Below are positions 15,959 to 24,499 of a DNA stretch of 64,000 nt, one piece after another (within the stretch, counting starts at the first letter, position 1; the number at the start of each line of letters is the position of its first letter). Source of the DNA: Bacilli bacterium (GTDB taxonomy: Bacteria > Bacillota_I > Bacilli_A > RFN20 > CAG-826); assembly GCA_900767825.1 (NCBI GenBank), contig CAAGAN010000028.1, forward strand, positions 1-64,000, given 5' to 3'. A program made the position numbers and the translations under genes. A model generated the notes under the pieces. The model worked only from the letters and a program-made list of their open reading frames with translations. It was not told the origin of the DNA and did no database searches.

Positions 15959-16231
15959 TTAGTTAAGCTTTTCTTTTAAGGTTTTGGAAGGCTTGAAAGC
16001 GACGGTATTAGAAGCAGCGATTTCAATCTTTTCCTTGGTGGAAGGATTGGTTCCGACACGGGCAGCTCTTTCCTTCTTTTCGAAGATACCAAAGCCAGAG
16101 AGTTTGACGGCTTCACCCTTTACAAGGGCTTCTTCAATGGTGGCTAAGGCTTTTTCGACAACAGCTTCGGCATCACGATGTGAGACTTCAGCTTTTCCGG
16201 CGACAATGGTGATTAATTCAGCTTTGTTCAT
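15959..16231 (-). CDS. hup: HU family DNA-binding protein
   Basis: This 90-residue nucleoid protein of the HU/IHF family bends and compacts DNA as a dimer. The signature GFGIFEKKERAARVGTNP with the following Pro-tipped arm, and the C-terminal VAFKPSKTLKEKLN, are complete. It is a single-gene unit with a good ribosome binding site (AAGGAGG), its own promoter and a strong terminator, as expected for an abundant protein. Confidence 0.97.
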   Translation of the reverse strand: MNKAELITIVAGKAEVSHRDAEAVVEKALATIEEALVKGEAVKLSGFGIFEKKERAARVGTNPSTKEKIEIAASNTVAFKPSKTLKEKLN

Positions 16232-16267
16232 GGATATTTTATCCTCCTTATGCTGTTTGGTAAAAAA

Positions 16268-16296
16268 AAATTAACATCTAGGCACGTGTTTTGCAA
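16268..16296 (-). promoter_or_regulatory. Probable hup promoter
   Basis: On the minus strand TTGCAA (16291-16296) and TAATTT (16268-16273) are separated by 17 bp. Both are imperfect matches to sigma-A boxes. Upstream lies an inverted repeat CCTAAAAA/TTTTTAGG (16315-16322 with 16331-16338) that could be an operator. Confidence 0.5.
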
Positions 16297-16345
16297 GTTA
16301 TTTTTTAAAAATTACCTAAAAAAGATACTATTTTTAGGAAGGTTG

Positions 16346-16372
16346 CACAAAAATTCGATGCTATCGACACTT
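16346..16372 (-). terminator. Possible der terminator
   Basis: The short stem TCGAT/ATCGA with a 3-nt loop (16355-16367) has A-rich sequence before it and ATTTTT after it on the minus strand. The core is only 5 bp, so it is a weak candidate. Confidence 0.4.
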
Positions 16373-16405
16373 TTTGAAGTTAAAAATTCAAAATGTCTTT
16401 AAAAC

Positions 16406-17710
16406 CTATTTTCTTTCTCGATAAATTATATTTATTGGAGTACCTGTAAAATCAAAAGATTCACGAAGCCTATTCTCCAAGTATCTGGTGTATGAGAAAT
16501 GCGCGAATTTTGGATTGTTGCAGAACATAACAAAAGTTGGAGGGTTAACTGAAACCTGAGAAGCGAATTTTATATTTAGTCTTCCATGATTAAAATCAGG
16601 GGTTGGGTTTAAGGCTTGAGCGTCAGAAATTATTTCATTCAAAATTGATGTCGGTACACGACGACAGCAAGAAGTATATGCCTCGTCTATTGAAGGCAAA
16701 ATATTATTAACACCTTTTAGAGTTTTAGCGGAAGTGAAAATAATTTTTGCAAAATCCAAGAACTTGAATCTACTTCTAATTTCTTTTTCGAACTCAGTTT
16801 GCATTAGTCCTTTAGGGGCTTCGTCCCATTTATTGACCACTATCACTATTCCTTTATGGGCCTCGAATGCATAACCGGCAACATGTCTATCTTGGTCAAG
16901 GATACCAACGGAGGCATCAATGACTAAAATAGCGACATTGCTTCTGTCAATGGCACGTAGGGCTCTAATTGAAGCAAATTTGTCAACCGATTCATAAATT
17001 CTGCCCTTCTTAACTAATCCTGCGGTATCAATCGCAACATAGTGTTTATCATTAACAGTAAATGGAGTATCAATAGAATCTCTAGTTGTTCCAGCCAAAG
17101 AATTTACGATAACTCTATTCTCACCAAGAATTGCATTTGTAAGAGAGGACTTGCCAACGTTAGGTCTGCCAATGAAGCAAAAAGAAATCGCATCTTTATC
17201 TTCTTCCTCTTTTTCTTCAGGAAGCAATTTGATTATCTTATCAAGCAAGTCACCAATACCAATACCGTGACTAGAAGAAATACAAATAGGATCTCCTAAG
17301 CCAAGCGAATAGAATTCGGCAGCGTTACCAATCGATTCTACATTATCAATTTTATTTACAGCTAAAATAACAGGCTTGTTAGCCTTGTAAAGCATTTTGG
17401 CTACAGCCCTATCATCGCCAGACAATCCTTTTTTTCCATCGACAACAAAAACAATAACGTCTGCCTCATCGATAGCAATTTGAACTTGGGCCCTTATTTC
17501 TTCTTGGAATGGAGCATTTTTAATTTCGACTCCGCCAGTATCAACAACCGAGAATTTCTTTGTAAGCCATTCTCCCGTTCCATATATCCTATCCCTAGTA
17601 ATACCAGGAGTATCTTCTACAATGGAAAGTCTAGTGCCAACCAATCTATTAAATATTGTAGATTTTCCCACGTTTGGGGAACCAACTAATGCAACTAATC
17701 CTAATGACAT
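16406..17710 (-). CDS. der: Ribosome biogenesis GTPase Der
   Basis: Der (EngA) has two tandem GTPase domains and is needed for 50S subunit assembly. The first domain has GSPNVGKST and DTPGITRD near the N-terminus with NKID; the second has GRPNVGKSS near residue 182, DTAGL and NKWDE. A C-terminal KH-like domain follows, ending in NIIYRERK. The length of 434 is normal. Its start overlaps the end of cmk by 10 bp, the common cmk-der arrangement. Confidence 0.97.
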   Translation of the reverse strand: MSLGLVALVGSPNVGKSTIFNRLVGTRLSIVEDTPGITRDRIYGTGEWLTKKFSVVDTGGVEIKNAPFQEEIRAQVQIAIDEADVIVFVVDGKKGLSGDDRAVAKMLYKANKPVILAVNKIDNVESIGNAAEFYSLGLGDPICISSSHGIGIGDLLDKIIKLLPEEKEEEDKDAISFCFIGRPNVGKSSLTNAILGENRVIVNSLAGTTRDSIDTPFTVNDKHYVAIDTAGLVKKGRIYESVDKFASIRALRAIDRSNVAILVIDASVGILDQDRHVAGYAFEAHKGIVIVVNKWDEAPKGLMQTEFEKEIRSRFKFLDFAKIIFTSAKTLKGVNNILPSIDEAYTSCCRRVPTSILNEIISDAQALNPTPDFNHGRLNIKFASQVSVNPPTFVMFCNNPKFAHFSYTRYLENRLRESFDFTGTPINIIYRERK

Positions 17711-18384
17711 TTTTCACTGACTCCTGTTTTGTCTTCAACAATCTTTAAAATAGTATCGACAACTTGTTCAATATTTAGGTGGGAAGTGTCTAAAACAATT
17801 GCATCTTCAGCTTCTCTTAATGGGGCAAAATCCCTGTGGGAATCAATATAATCTCTTTTCTTAACATCATTAACGACATCTTCATAACTGGTGGGAATGC
17901 CTTTTTCGACATTTTCATCATATCTACGTTTTGCCCTAGTTTCTACTGACGCTATTTGGTAAATTTTTACATCAGCATTTGGAAGGACGTAAGTACCAAT
18001 ATCCCTACCATCCATTACCACCGATTTTGACTCAGCCATTTTCCTTTGCATTTCAACTAAAGCAAGTCTTATGTCTTTATAAGAAGCAATATAGGAAACG
18101 TTAGAAGAAACTAATGGTTCTCTTATAGGACCAGTTACATCCTCACCATTACAAATAACTTTTCCATTTTCAAGCAAGTCAATCTTTACATCTTTTATGA
18201 TTGAACAAGACTTTTGTTCATTTTTTGGATCTAGATTTGCCTTTATTACAGCATGAGTAAAAGCGCGATACATAGCTCCTGTATCAATATAGGTAAAGCC
18301 TAGTTTTTTGGCTACGATTTTAGCAACGGTGCTCTTACCAGCCGCAGCAGGTCCATCAATAGCAATAGAAATTGTCTTGCTCAT
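17701..18384 (-). CDS. cmk: Cytidylate kinase
   Basis: This enzyme phosphorylates CMP and dCMP with ATP. The P-loop DGPAAAGKST follows directly after the start, then DTGAMYRA and the VVMDGRDIGTYV block, all typical. I use the ATG at 18382-18384 (227 residues) because GGGAG lies just upstream and the family starts here; the frame is open 26 codons further but that part overlaps the upstream gene and fits nothing. It is cotranscribed with der. Confidence 0.95.
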   Translation of the reverse strand: MSKTISIAIDGPAAAGKSTVAKIVAKKLGFTYIDTGAMYRAFTHAVIKANLDPKNEQKSCSIIKDVKIDLLENGKVICNGEDVTGPIREPLVSSNVSYIASYKDIRLALVEMQRKMAESKSVVMDGRDIGTYVLPNADVKIYQIASVETRAKRRYDENVEKGIPTSYEDVVNDVKKRDYIDSHRDFAPLREAEDAIVLDTSHLNIEQVVDTILKIVEDKTGVSEKCH

Positions 18385-18386
18385 GT

Positions 18387-18689
18387 TTACTCCCTTACAA
18401 AAAATACATACATTAGAATAAGTCCTATAACAGCCAAAACTGCTACAAGAATCTTTAGCCATAGAAGCGATCTTCTTCTTTTTAAATAAGCTAAATATGG
18501 TGCTTTTATTTTTTCGTTATCTTCATCAACGTAAATTTTGGCGTTATTAGGACTAATGCCACCATCATTTGGAATTTCCTCATTAGCCTCGCCATCACCT
18601 AAAAAAGATCCATTAGGAGCAAAACAAGAAGCAGGCATCCTGCTAATTTCTTGTCTATATTTCGCATAACGTTCAATTCTAGTTTCCAT
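18387..18689 (-). CDS. Hypothetical protein with C-terminal membrane anchor
   Basis: I do not recognise this 100-residue protein. The first ~70 residues are hydrophilic, beginning METRIERYAKYRQEI, with an acidic middle. Residues ~72-97 are one hydrophobic helix (LKILVAVLAVIGLILMYVFF) ending close to the C-terminus, which suggests a tail-anchored membrane protein facing the cytoplasm. It lies 2 bp upstream of cmk and so belongs to the cmk-der operon. A TAAAAT box lies 8 nt before the ATG. Confidence 0.65.
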   Translation of the reverse strand: METRIERYAKYRQEISRMPASCFAPNGSFLGDGEANEEIPNDGGISPNNAKIYVDEDNEKIKAPYLAYLKRRRSLLWLKILVAVLAVIGLILMYVFFVRE

Positions 18690-18697
18690 ACCCCTAT

Positions 18698-18703
18698 ATT
18701 TTA
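18698..18703 (-). promoter_or_regulatory. Candidate -10 box for the cmk-der operon
   Basis: TAAAAT on the minus strand ends 8 nt before the ATG of the 100-residue protein. A TTTATT lies 18 bp further up. A GGGG in the gap could be a poor Shine-Dalgarno sequence but sits almost against the ATG. Confidence 0.3.
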
Positions 18704-18737
18704 GGCTTTTTTATTATCAATAATAAAGAGTCTAGGC

Positions 18738-18772
18738 AAAATAAAAGCAAAGATGAGCAATTCACCTTTGCT
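18738..18772 (-). terminator. Terminator of the small membrane protein gene
   Basis: On the minus strand an 11-bp stem (AGCAAAGGTGA with TCATCTTTGCT, one G-U pair, 18746-18772) is followed by TTTATTTT. On the plus strand T residues also follow, so it could work both ways. Confidence 0.75.
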
Positions 18773-18786
18773 TTTTTGGTCTTAAA

Positions 18787-19014
18787 TTAGTTAGAAGCAC
18801 CAATTAAATGCTTAAATAATAAGCACCAAATAACGTCAAGCCATCCAAAGACAACGCCAACAAAAGTAACTAGCAAGGCTAAAATTAATCTAATTGGTGT
18901 TTTTCTTTCAAGGAACGCAGTCCAACGAACTACAATTTCAGTAATCCAGTTAACAAAAGGGATTAAAAGAAGTAAGACTTGGACTAGACGTGATTGACTA
19001 TTAAACCATCTCAT
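18787..19014 (-). CDS. Small two-helix membrane protein, hypothetical
   Basis: This 75-residue hydrophobic protein has two membrane helices (about residues 10-32 and 42-66) separated by a short basic loop FLERKTPIR. The composition recalls small YqaE-like or accessory membrane peptides, but no signature lets me assign a family. A good GGAGG lies 9 nt before the ATG and a strong terminator follows, so it is a real, monocistronic gene. A 14-bp palindrome ATGTGTAAACACAT lies in its upstream region at 19081-19094. Confidence 0.65.
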   Translation of the reverse strand: MRWFNSQSRLVQVLLLLIPFVNWITEIVVRWTAFLERKTPIRLILALLVTFVGVVFGWLDVIWCLLFKHLIGASN

Positions 19015-19128
19015 TTTTTGTTTTCCTCCGTGTTTAATATACTACACAGAGAGTAAATATGAATAAAAAATATTTCAAATATGTGTAAACACATAAATGC
19101 ATCTTAACCTTTTATTAATTTATAAATA

Positions 19129-19157
19129 TTGAACAAAAGCAATTCTCTTCTTATAAT
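19129..19157 (+). promoter_or_regulatory. Ferredoxin promoter
   Basis: The -35 TTGAAC (19129-19134), a 17-bp spacer and the -10 TATAAT (19152-19157) form a near-consensus sigma-A promoter 25 nt before the ferredoxin ATG. The palindrome ATGTGTAAACACAT 35 bp upstream lies between this and the divergent gene and could bind a regulator. Confidence 0.85.
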
Positions 19158-19182
19158 AGCCCTATCCATTGGAGGAAATGAA

Positions 19183-19365
19183 ATGGCCAAAAAATTAAAA
19201 GTCGATGACGATATGTGCATCGGTTGCGGACTCTGTGTTGGAAGCCACCCAACCGTCTTCGAATTCAATGATGATGGAAAAGCCACTGTCGTTGCTGAAG
19301 CTGATGATGCCGAAGCCGAAGATGCAATCGCCAATTGCCCAGTCCAAGCAATCAGCGAAGACTAA
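19183..19365 (+). CDS. fer: Ferredoxin, single [4Fe-4S] cluster
   Basis: This 60-residue acidic electron carrier matches the short Bacillus-type 4Fe-4S ferredoxins. The cluster ligands are CIGCGLC (Cys 12, 15, 18) and the Cys of NCPVQAI near the C-terminus. The second cluster motif found in clostridial ferredoxins is absent. I start at the ATG at 19183 because GGAGG lies 7 nt upstream; an upstream in-frame ATG at 19129 overlaps the promoter. It stands alone between its promoter and a strong terminator. Confidence 0.93.
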   Translation: MAKKLKVDDDMCIGCGLCVGSHPTVFEFNDDGKATVVAEADDAEAEDAIANCPVQAISED

Positions 19366-19380
19366 TTATTAATAAAGTTA

Positions 19381-19410
19381 GCCCAGGAGTTAATCCTGGG
19401 TTTTCTTTTT
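19381..19410 (+). terminator. Ferredoxin terminator
   Basis: The stem CCCAGGA/TCCTGGG (19382-19388 with 19394-19400, 5-nt loop) is followed by TTTTCTTTTT. The T-run and right stem arm overlap the last codons of the convergent ribU gene. Confidence 0.92.
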
Positions 19411-20097
19411 AGGCGTAAAGCGTAAGAAGACGTGTAAAGAACGATAAATAATAAAGGTTAAAACGATAATAATCGCATCTTTAATCGCATTAAAAGGAGC
19501 AACGGCTAATAATCCATAACTCCAGCCAACATCACTTATTGCAGGATTGGCATATCTCATTATTTGAAGTAATCCTTCTGGAGTAATTTTCAACATCCAA
19601 AGATAGAATGGAATCAATAAATATACATTTAAAATGACTCCACAAATTATTTGGACAATTGTTCCTATTCCAAATCCAATAGCAACACCTTTTAAATTTC
19701 TCTTCTTTGAATAAATAAAAGTAGTTAATCCGACATAGATGCTAGATAAGACAAAATCGGCAAATTCTCCAACACATAAAGTTGAAGTCATAGGCAATTT
19801 GACAATTGTCTTAATAGCAATGACGGCAATTCCGCTAATTGGGCCATAGGCAAACCCACAAATAAAGGCTGGTATTTCATCAAAATGAAGACTTAAGAAA
19901 GATGGGATAAATGGTAATTTGATATTGAATATCGGAACCGTATACAAAATAGCGCTTATCGCCCCAAACATGGCAACTCTAGCTATAAATCTAGTAATAT
20001 TGAATTCTCTTTTGGTATTAAAGGAAAAATAGACCTTGAAAGTTAAAACTAAGACGATAGCAAATAAGGCAAGGGCTACATAAGAGTAAATTGACAT
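19390..20097 (-). CDS. ribU: Riboflavin ECF transporter S component RibU
   Basis: RibU is the substrate-binding membrane subunit of an energy-coupling-factor transporter that takes up riboflavin. The 235-residue protein has six hydrophobic stretches. The riboflavin-binding family motif is recognisable in LHFDEIPAFICGFAYGPISG and in VGEFADFVLSS. An FMN riboswitch directly upstream confirms the substrate. I start at the ATG at 20095-20097 because GGGAGG lies 8 nt upstream. The energising EcfA/EcfT subunits are not in this window. Confidence 0.93.
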   Translation of the reverse strand: MSIYSYVALALFAIVLVLTFKVYFSFNTKREFNITRFIARVAMFGAISAILYTVPIFNIKLPFIPSFLSLHFDEIPAFICGFAYGPISGIAVIAIKTIVKLPMTSTLCVGEFADFVLSSIYVGLTTFIYSKKRNLKGVAIGFGIGTIVQIICGVILNVYLLIPFYLWMLKITPEGLLQIMRYANPAISDVGWSYGLLAVAPFNAIKDAIIIVLTFIIYRSLHVFLRFTPKKKTQD

Positions 20098-20104
20098 AAA
20101 AAAT

Positions 20105-20130
20105 CCTCCCAAATGCGACAAACAGGGAGG
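20105..20130 (-). promoter_or_regulatory. Riboswitch expression platform hiding the ribU RBS
   Basis: On the minus strand CCTCCC (20125-20130) just after the aptamer can pair with GGGAGG (20105-20110), which is the ribU ribosome binding site. With FMN bound this would block translation. There is no T-run after it, so control by translation rather than termination is likely. Confidence 0.7.
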
Positions 20131-20255
20131 TCAAATCGTGCATCTTCTTTTATCCGGACTTTACCGTTGGCTTTGGAATTTCACCAAATCGTGCTCATAG
20201 AGCTTGTGGGCTTTACCACCAGTCGACGTAATTATCGTCGCCCTGAAGCAATTAC
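20131..20255 (-). ncRNA. FMN riboswitch (RFN element)
   Basis: Read on the minus strand, the conserved RFN blocks appear in order: GCTTCAGGGCGACG, ACTGGTGGTAAAGCCCAC, GAGCACGATTTGGTGAAATT, and CAACGGTAAAGTCCGGAT followed by AGAAGATG, which closes P1. It lies immediately upstream of ribU and would switch the transporter off when FMN is plentiful. A TATAAT at 20256-20261 is a possible -10 box just before the aptamer. Confidence 0.93.
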
Positions 20256-20307
20256 ATTATAATACGTTTTTTCTTTATGGGTAGATTTAAATCAAAATTG
20301 ATACACT

Positions 20308-21141
20308 TTACTTACATTTAAATGAATCAATAAATCTTTCTTTATCTTCTTTTGAATTGAAGTTTAAAGTAATACTTTTTTCTCTTTCGAAAGATGAAAT
20401 TAAACCGGAAAACGATATAATGGGTTCGCTATTTTCCAAATAAGGCTCATTATTTATTAAAGCATGTGCAAGCCTTTCGCTCTCTCTGACCGAGAGCTTT
20501 TTCTCATTAATTATTTTGTAAGCTGTCTCTAATTTTTCACCCTCTAAAGAAACTAAAGCCCTTGCATGTCCATATGATAATTTACCTAGAGTAATATCTT
20601 TCTTGATTGGATCAGGAAGAGAAAGAATACGTAAAATATTAGTTATCTGGCTACGTGAAAGGTGAGATAAATCCGCCAAAGTTTGTTGGGTATAGCCAAA
20701 CAAAGATGAAAGTTGTTTACAAACTACAGCCATCTCCAAAACATTAGCAGATCTGTTGTCTCTAGTATCTGCTAAAAGCATGAGTAAAACTTCTTCATCC
20801 TCAGCATCCCTAACTACACAAGGAAGAGACAATATACCAGCCTTTTTAGCACCGAAAAACCTTTTCCTACCTAATATCAATTCGAATCTATCGCCTTTTG
20901 ATCTTACAATTAAAGGATTATAAAAACCTTTTTCTTTCAATCCTGCAGCAAAAGAAGAAACAACATCTTTAGGAATGACTATGTCCTTAATAAAACTAGT
21001 ATCATCTATTAAAGAAGTAGGAATAAGTCTAGCAGGAGCAGCCTGATATTCCTTCTCCATGACGGCAATAACGTCTTCTTGGGAGAACTTTTCTATTAAA
21101 TTAGATAAAGACGGAACAACTTTCTTACCTTCTCTTTTCAT
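20308..21141 (-). CDS. parB: Chromosome partitioning protein ParB (Spo0J)
   Basis: ParB binds parS sites and, with ParA, segregates the replication origin; the family hydrolyses CTP. The N-terminal ParB/Srx domain has the box normally GERR written here as GRKRFFGA. A helix-turn-helix follows with YTQQTLADLSHLSRSQITNILRIL, here in parts YTQQTLADL and SRSQITN, and the C-terminal part is a short dimerisation region. I start at the ATG at 21139-21141 (277 residues) with GAGG upstream; a GTG 15 nt further up is possible. It overlaps parA by 17 bp. No parS consensus was found in the window. Confidence 0.9.
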   Translation of the reverse strand: MKREGKKVVPSLSNLIEKFSQEDVIAVMEKEYQAAPARLIPTSLIDDTSFIKDIVIPKDVVSSFAAGLKEKGFYNPLIVRSKGDRFELILGRKRFFGAKKAGILSLPCVVRDAEDEEVLLMLLADTRDNRSANVLEMAVVCKQLSSLFGYTQQTLADLSHLSRSQITNILRILSLPDPIKKDITLGKLSYGHARALVSLEGEKLETAYKIINEKKLSVRESERLAHALINNEPYLENSEPIISFSGLISSFEREKSITLNFNSKEDKERFIDSFKCK

Positions 21142-21901
21142 GGTCAATGACCTCACGAGCTAAAGAATAATAAGCGGTTGCACCCATGCTGGTAGGCTTG
21201 TAATTAATAACGCTAGTCATAGCGGCCTGGCTATCGGCTATAGATTGGTTACGCGGAATAGAAACTAGGAATGTATTTTCCTTAAATAAACGTCTGACTT
21301 CAGAAGAAATCTCGGTTCCAAGCTGAGTTCTAGCATCATACATTGTTAATAAGAATCCTTCTATTTCTAAACTTGGATTATATTTCTTTTGTACCGTAGA
21401 AATCGAAGACAATATAGCAGCCACGGCTTCCATAGCAAAATATTCGCATTGAACTGGAATAATTACAGAATCGCAGCTAGCCAAAGCGTTTAAAGAAAGC
21501 GCGCCTAAGGATGGAGGGCAATCTATAACGACATAATCATATTGTTCCTTGATTTGGTCTAATTGCCTTTTAAGCAAGAAAAAAGGATCGCTTACACCTT
21601 GTCCAATTAAAGATGCTTCTAACGATGCTAAACGCAAATTAGAAGGGCAGACAAATAAGTTATCTTCGTTAGTTTTTAAAATAGTTTCTTCTAATGTTGA
21701 AGCCCCGACAAGAACCTCAAAAGTAGTTTTCTTGCATAAAGAAATGTCGATACCAACACCACGTCCTGAATTACCCTGTGGATCAATATCTAAAAGAAGC
21801 ACCTTCTTGCCAAGATGAGACAGGGCGGAAGATAAATTAATAGCGGTTGTAGTCTTTCCTACACCGCCTTTTTGGTTGGCGATTGCAATTACTCTACTCA
21901 T
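21125..21901 (-). CDS. parA: Chromosome partitioning ATPase ParA (Soj)
   Basis: This deviant Walker A ATPase drives origin segregation with ParB. The motif KGGVGKTTT appears near the N-terminus (residues ~11-19), with DIDPQGNSGRG and DCPPSLG following. The 258-residue length is typical for the chromosomal Soj class. The start at ATG 21899-21901 is preferred over a TTG three codons upstream. A TATAAT lies 10 nt before it and there is no clear ribosome binding site. The order mnmG-rsmG-parA-parB matches the origin-proximal cluster of Bacillus. Confidence 0.95.
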   Translation of the reverse strand: MSRVIAIANQKGGVGKTTTAINLSSALSHLGKKVLLLDIDPQGNSGRGVGIDISLCKKTTFEVLVGASTLEETILKTNEDNLFVCPSNLRLASLEASLIGQGVSDPFFLLKRQLDQIKEQYDYVVIDCPPSLGALSLNALASCDSVIIPVQCEYFAMEAVAAILSSISTVQKKYNPSLEIEGFLLTMYDARTQLGTEISSEVRRLFKENTFLVSIPRNQSIADSQAAMTSVINYKPTSMGATAYYSLAREVIDHEKRR

Positions 21902-21926
21902 GAATATCAAAATTATAAATGAATTT

Positions 21927-22631
21927 CTACCAAAGTGGCTTAGAAATTAATGTAGCCCATGGACGTGGATACTTAGTTGGGGTCTCTTTTACTTTCTTTA
22001 GGAAAATATTAAACCTAAGGCTATTAGAAGAAGGCAAATAATCAATAACGGTTTTTTCTTTAGTTAAGCCTAGACTTTTTAAATAAGGTGCGGCTAGTTT
22101 TAATTCTTCTTCGCCTTGATTGGATTTCATTGAAATTACATATCCGCCAATCTTGACTAAAGGGGCGCTAACTTCACACGTAGTAGATAAAGAAGAGAAG
22201 CCCCTAGAAGAAGCAACATCAAAGTAATTCCTATATTCTTTCATGTCTTCAACTCTTCCAATATGGAAAGAAACATTTGGGATTTGCAGTTCTTTTTTAA
22301 TAAATTCAAGGAACTTAAATTTCTTAGCAGTCGAATCAATTAAAGTTACTTTTGCACTTGGATTAACTAGGGCTATAACCATTCCAGGGAACCCTGCACC
22401 AGAACCAATATCAGCAACTAACTTATTAGAAAAATCAAAAGATTCCATCAAAAGAAGACAATCGAAAAAATGCTTTTCGAAGATTTCGCTTTCTTCTTTT
22501 ATGGAAGTTAAATTCATCTTTGCATTCCATTCAATTAAGCAAGATGCATATGTATTGAATTTGTTTTCTAAAGAGGAATCGATAGCAATACCTTTTTTGG
22601 ACAAAAGTTCTTGCATGACCTTAAAATTCAT
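21927..22631 (-). CDS. rsmG: 16S rRNA (guanine527-N7)-methyltransferase
   Basis: RsmG (GidB) methylates G527 of 16S rRNA using S-adenosylmethionine. The SAM-binding motif is VADIGSGAGFPGM, followed by VTLIDSTAKKFKFL and the ASSRGFSSL block near residue 135. The length of 234 is normal. It overlaps mnmG by 4 bp, the conserved gidA-gidB coupling. Confidence 0.95.
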   Translation of the reverse strand: MNFKVMQELLSKKGIAIDSSLENKFNTYASCLIEWNAKMNLTSIKEESEIFEKHFFDCLLLMESFDFSNKLVADIGSGAGFPGMVIALVNPSAKVTLIDSTAKKFKFLEFIKKELQIPNVSFHIGRVEDMKEYRNYFDVASSRGFSSLSTTCEVSAPLVKIGGYVISMKSNQGEEELKLAAPYLKSLGLTKEKTVIDYLPSSNSLRFNIFLKKVKETPTKYPRPWATLISKPLW

Positions 22632-24499
22632 TTCTTCATCCTCCTTAGGTTCAATAATAATATAGAAATATCAGCAGGATTAACCCCATAAATTCTAGAA
22701 GCCTGGGAGATTGAGGTTGGCCTAACTGCATCTAATTTAGTCCTAGCTTCCAAACGTAATCCATCCATATGCAGATAATCAATATCGCTTGGAATCAGCA
22801 TATTCTCTTCTTTAATTAATAAAGATGCTTCTCTTTCTTCCTTTTTGATATAGCCTTCATATTTAACAATGGCTTCTAGAGATTGTATTTCTTGATAATC
22901 TAAATCAAAGTCTTTTAACCCCTCGGTTATTGGACGAATCTCTTCATAATGGAAGAATGGTCTTTTTAACACATCGTAAGATTTCAAACCAATTGAAGTT
23001 GGCTCTCCTCCCTTTTCGATTAAAAGAGAATTTAGTTTATCTTTATCAGCAATATTACTAGCTTTTAAAGCTTCTATAGTAGCGTTTATTCGAGCATATT
23101 TTTCTTTGAATTTTGAATACACGTCCTCGCTAAGTAGACCAATTTCATGACCCAAATCCATTAATCTAGCATCTGCATTATCGTTTCTTAAAAGCAAACG
23201 ATACTCAGCCCTAGATGATAAAAGTCTATAGGGCTCTTCAGCACCTTTTGTAACCAAATCATCAATCATGACTCCGATATAAGCTTCGCTGCGTTTTAAT
23301 ATAATTGGATCTTGGTTATGTAGATACCTACTTGCATTAATTCCAGCCATCAAACCTAGCCCTGCAGCTTCTTCATAGCCTGAAGTTCCGCATATTTGTC
23401 CAGCGACAAATAATCCTGGAACGCTTTTAACCATTAACGAACGATCGAATTGGAAAGAGGTCAATGCATCATATTCAATTTGGTAGGCATACTTTAGTAT
23501 TTTCGCATTTTCTAACCCTGGTAATGAATGTACCATGATTTCTTGGATATCATGAGGCATTCCAGTAGAAAACCCTTGTAGATAGATAGAATTACCATCT
23601 TCAGTTTCTGGCTCTAGAAACAATTGATGTCTAGGCTTATCGGCAAATCTAACAACCTTAGATTCAATTGAAGGGCAATATCTAGGCCCGTTAGAAATTA
23701 TATTTCCATTAAACAAAGCAGAATCAGGAAGGTGCTTATTTATGATATCTAATGTTTCTTTGGTCGTATAAATCAAATAGCAAGGAAGTTGCTTCGAATA
23801 ATCTCTTTTTGTCTTAGGAAAGAAGGAAAAAGTCAAAGGCAAAGTCGAGCCGGGTTGGATTTCTCCTTTTGAAAAATCAATGGTATCTTTATCAATTCTA
23901 GGAGGCGTTCCTGTCTTAAGCCTAAACGTCTTTATTCCTAGTTTATTTAACGAATCCGTGAGGGACGTGGATGCTTTTTCTCCATCAGGTCCACCAGAAA
24001 AAGAAGATGTCCCAGAGATGATTCTAGAATTTAAATAAGTACCAGTAGTTACAATTACAGTCTTGGATTTATAGACATTTTTATTAGTAGCAACAACAAA
24101 AAGACCATCTTCTTTTGTAATTGAAATTGCTTCTTCTCCAACTAGAGTTAGATTAGGGACTGCAGAAAGAAGACTCTTAATTATTCTAGGATAGAGTTTC
24201 TTATCTTGCTGCGATCTTAAACATTGTACTCCAGGACCTTTTCCGGTGTTCAATATCTTCATTTGAAGAGGATTAACATCAGCTGCAGTAGCCATTAGTC
24301 CACCTAAAGCATCAATTTCCCTAACAACATTCCCTTTAGCAGAGCCTCCTATATGAGGATTACAAGGCATGTTGCCTAACATATCTAGATTCAAGCTTAA
24401 AAGAAGGGTCTTATTCCCTAGTTTGGCAGTAGCATGACTAGCTTCAACTCCAGCATGCCCCCCGCCAATAACAATTGAATCAAAATCAAAAGAAGACAT
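22628..24499 (-). CDS. mnmG: tRNA uridine-5-carboxymethylaminomethyl modification enzyme MnmG
   Basis: MnmG (GidA) is the FAD enzyme that works with MnmE to modify U34 of several tRNAs. The N-terminal FAD-binding motif is VIGGGHAGVEAS. Family blocks PCNPHIGGSAKG, LRLKTGTPPRI-like RLKTGTPPRI, and the Cys-containing FAGQICGTSGYEEAAGLG-like AGQICGTSGYEEAA are all present. The C-terminal helical domain for MnmE and tRNA binding is complete. The length of 623 is standard. It starts at the last base of the sufB stop. Confidence 0.97.
   Translation of the reverse strand: MSSFDFDSIVIGGGHAGVEASHATAKLGNKTLLLSLNLDMLGNMPCNPHIGGSAKGNVVREIDALGGLMATAADVNPLQMKILNTGKGPGVQCLRSQQDKKLYPRIIKSLLSAVPNLTLVGEEAISITKEDGLFVVATNKNVYKSKTVIVTTGTYLNSRIISGTSSFSGGPDGEKASTSLTDSLNKLGIKTFRLKTGTPPRIDKDTIDFSKGEIQPGSTLPLTFSFFPKTKRDYSKQLPCYLIYTTKETLDIINKHLPDSALFNGNIISNGPRYCPSIESKVVRFADKPRHQLFLEPETEDGNSIYLQGFSTGMPHDIQEIMVHSLPGLENAKILKYAYQIEYDALTSFQFDRSLMVKSVPGLFVAGQICGTSGYEEAAGLGLMAGINASRYLHNQDPIILKRSEAYIGVMIDDLVTKGAEEPYRLLSSRAEYRLLLRNDNADARLMDLGHEIGLLSEDVYSKFKEKYARINATIEALKASNIADKDKLNSLLIEKGGEPTSIGLKSYDVLKRPFFHYEEIRPITEGLKDFDLDYQEIQSLEAIVKYEGYIKKEEREASLLIKEENMLIPSDIDYLHMDGLRLEARTKLDAVRPTSISQASRIYGVNPADISILLLNLRRMKK

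Noticed and set aside
18387..18462. Longer cmk start at 18462
   Set aside because: The added 26 residues overlap the 100-residue gene, fit no cytidylate kinase, and leave the good GGGAG site inside the coding region.
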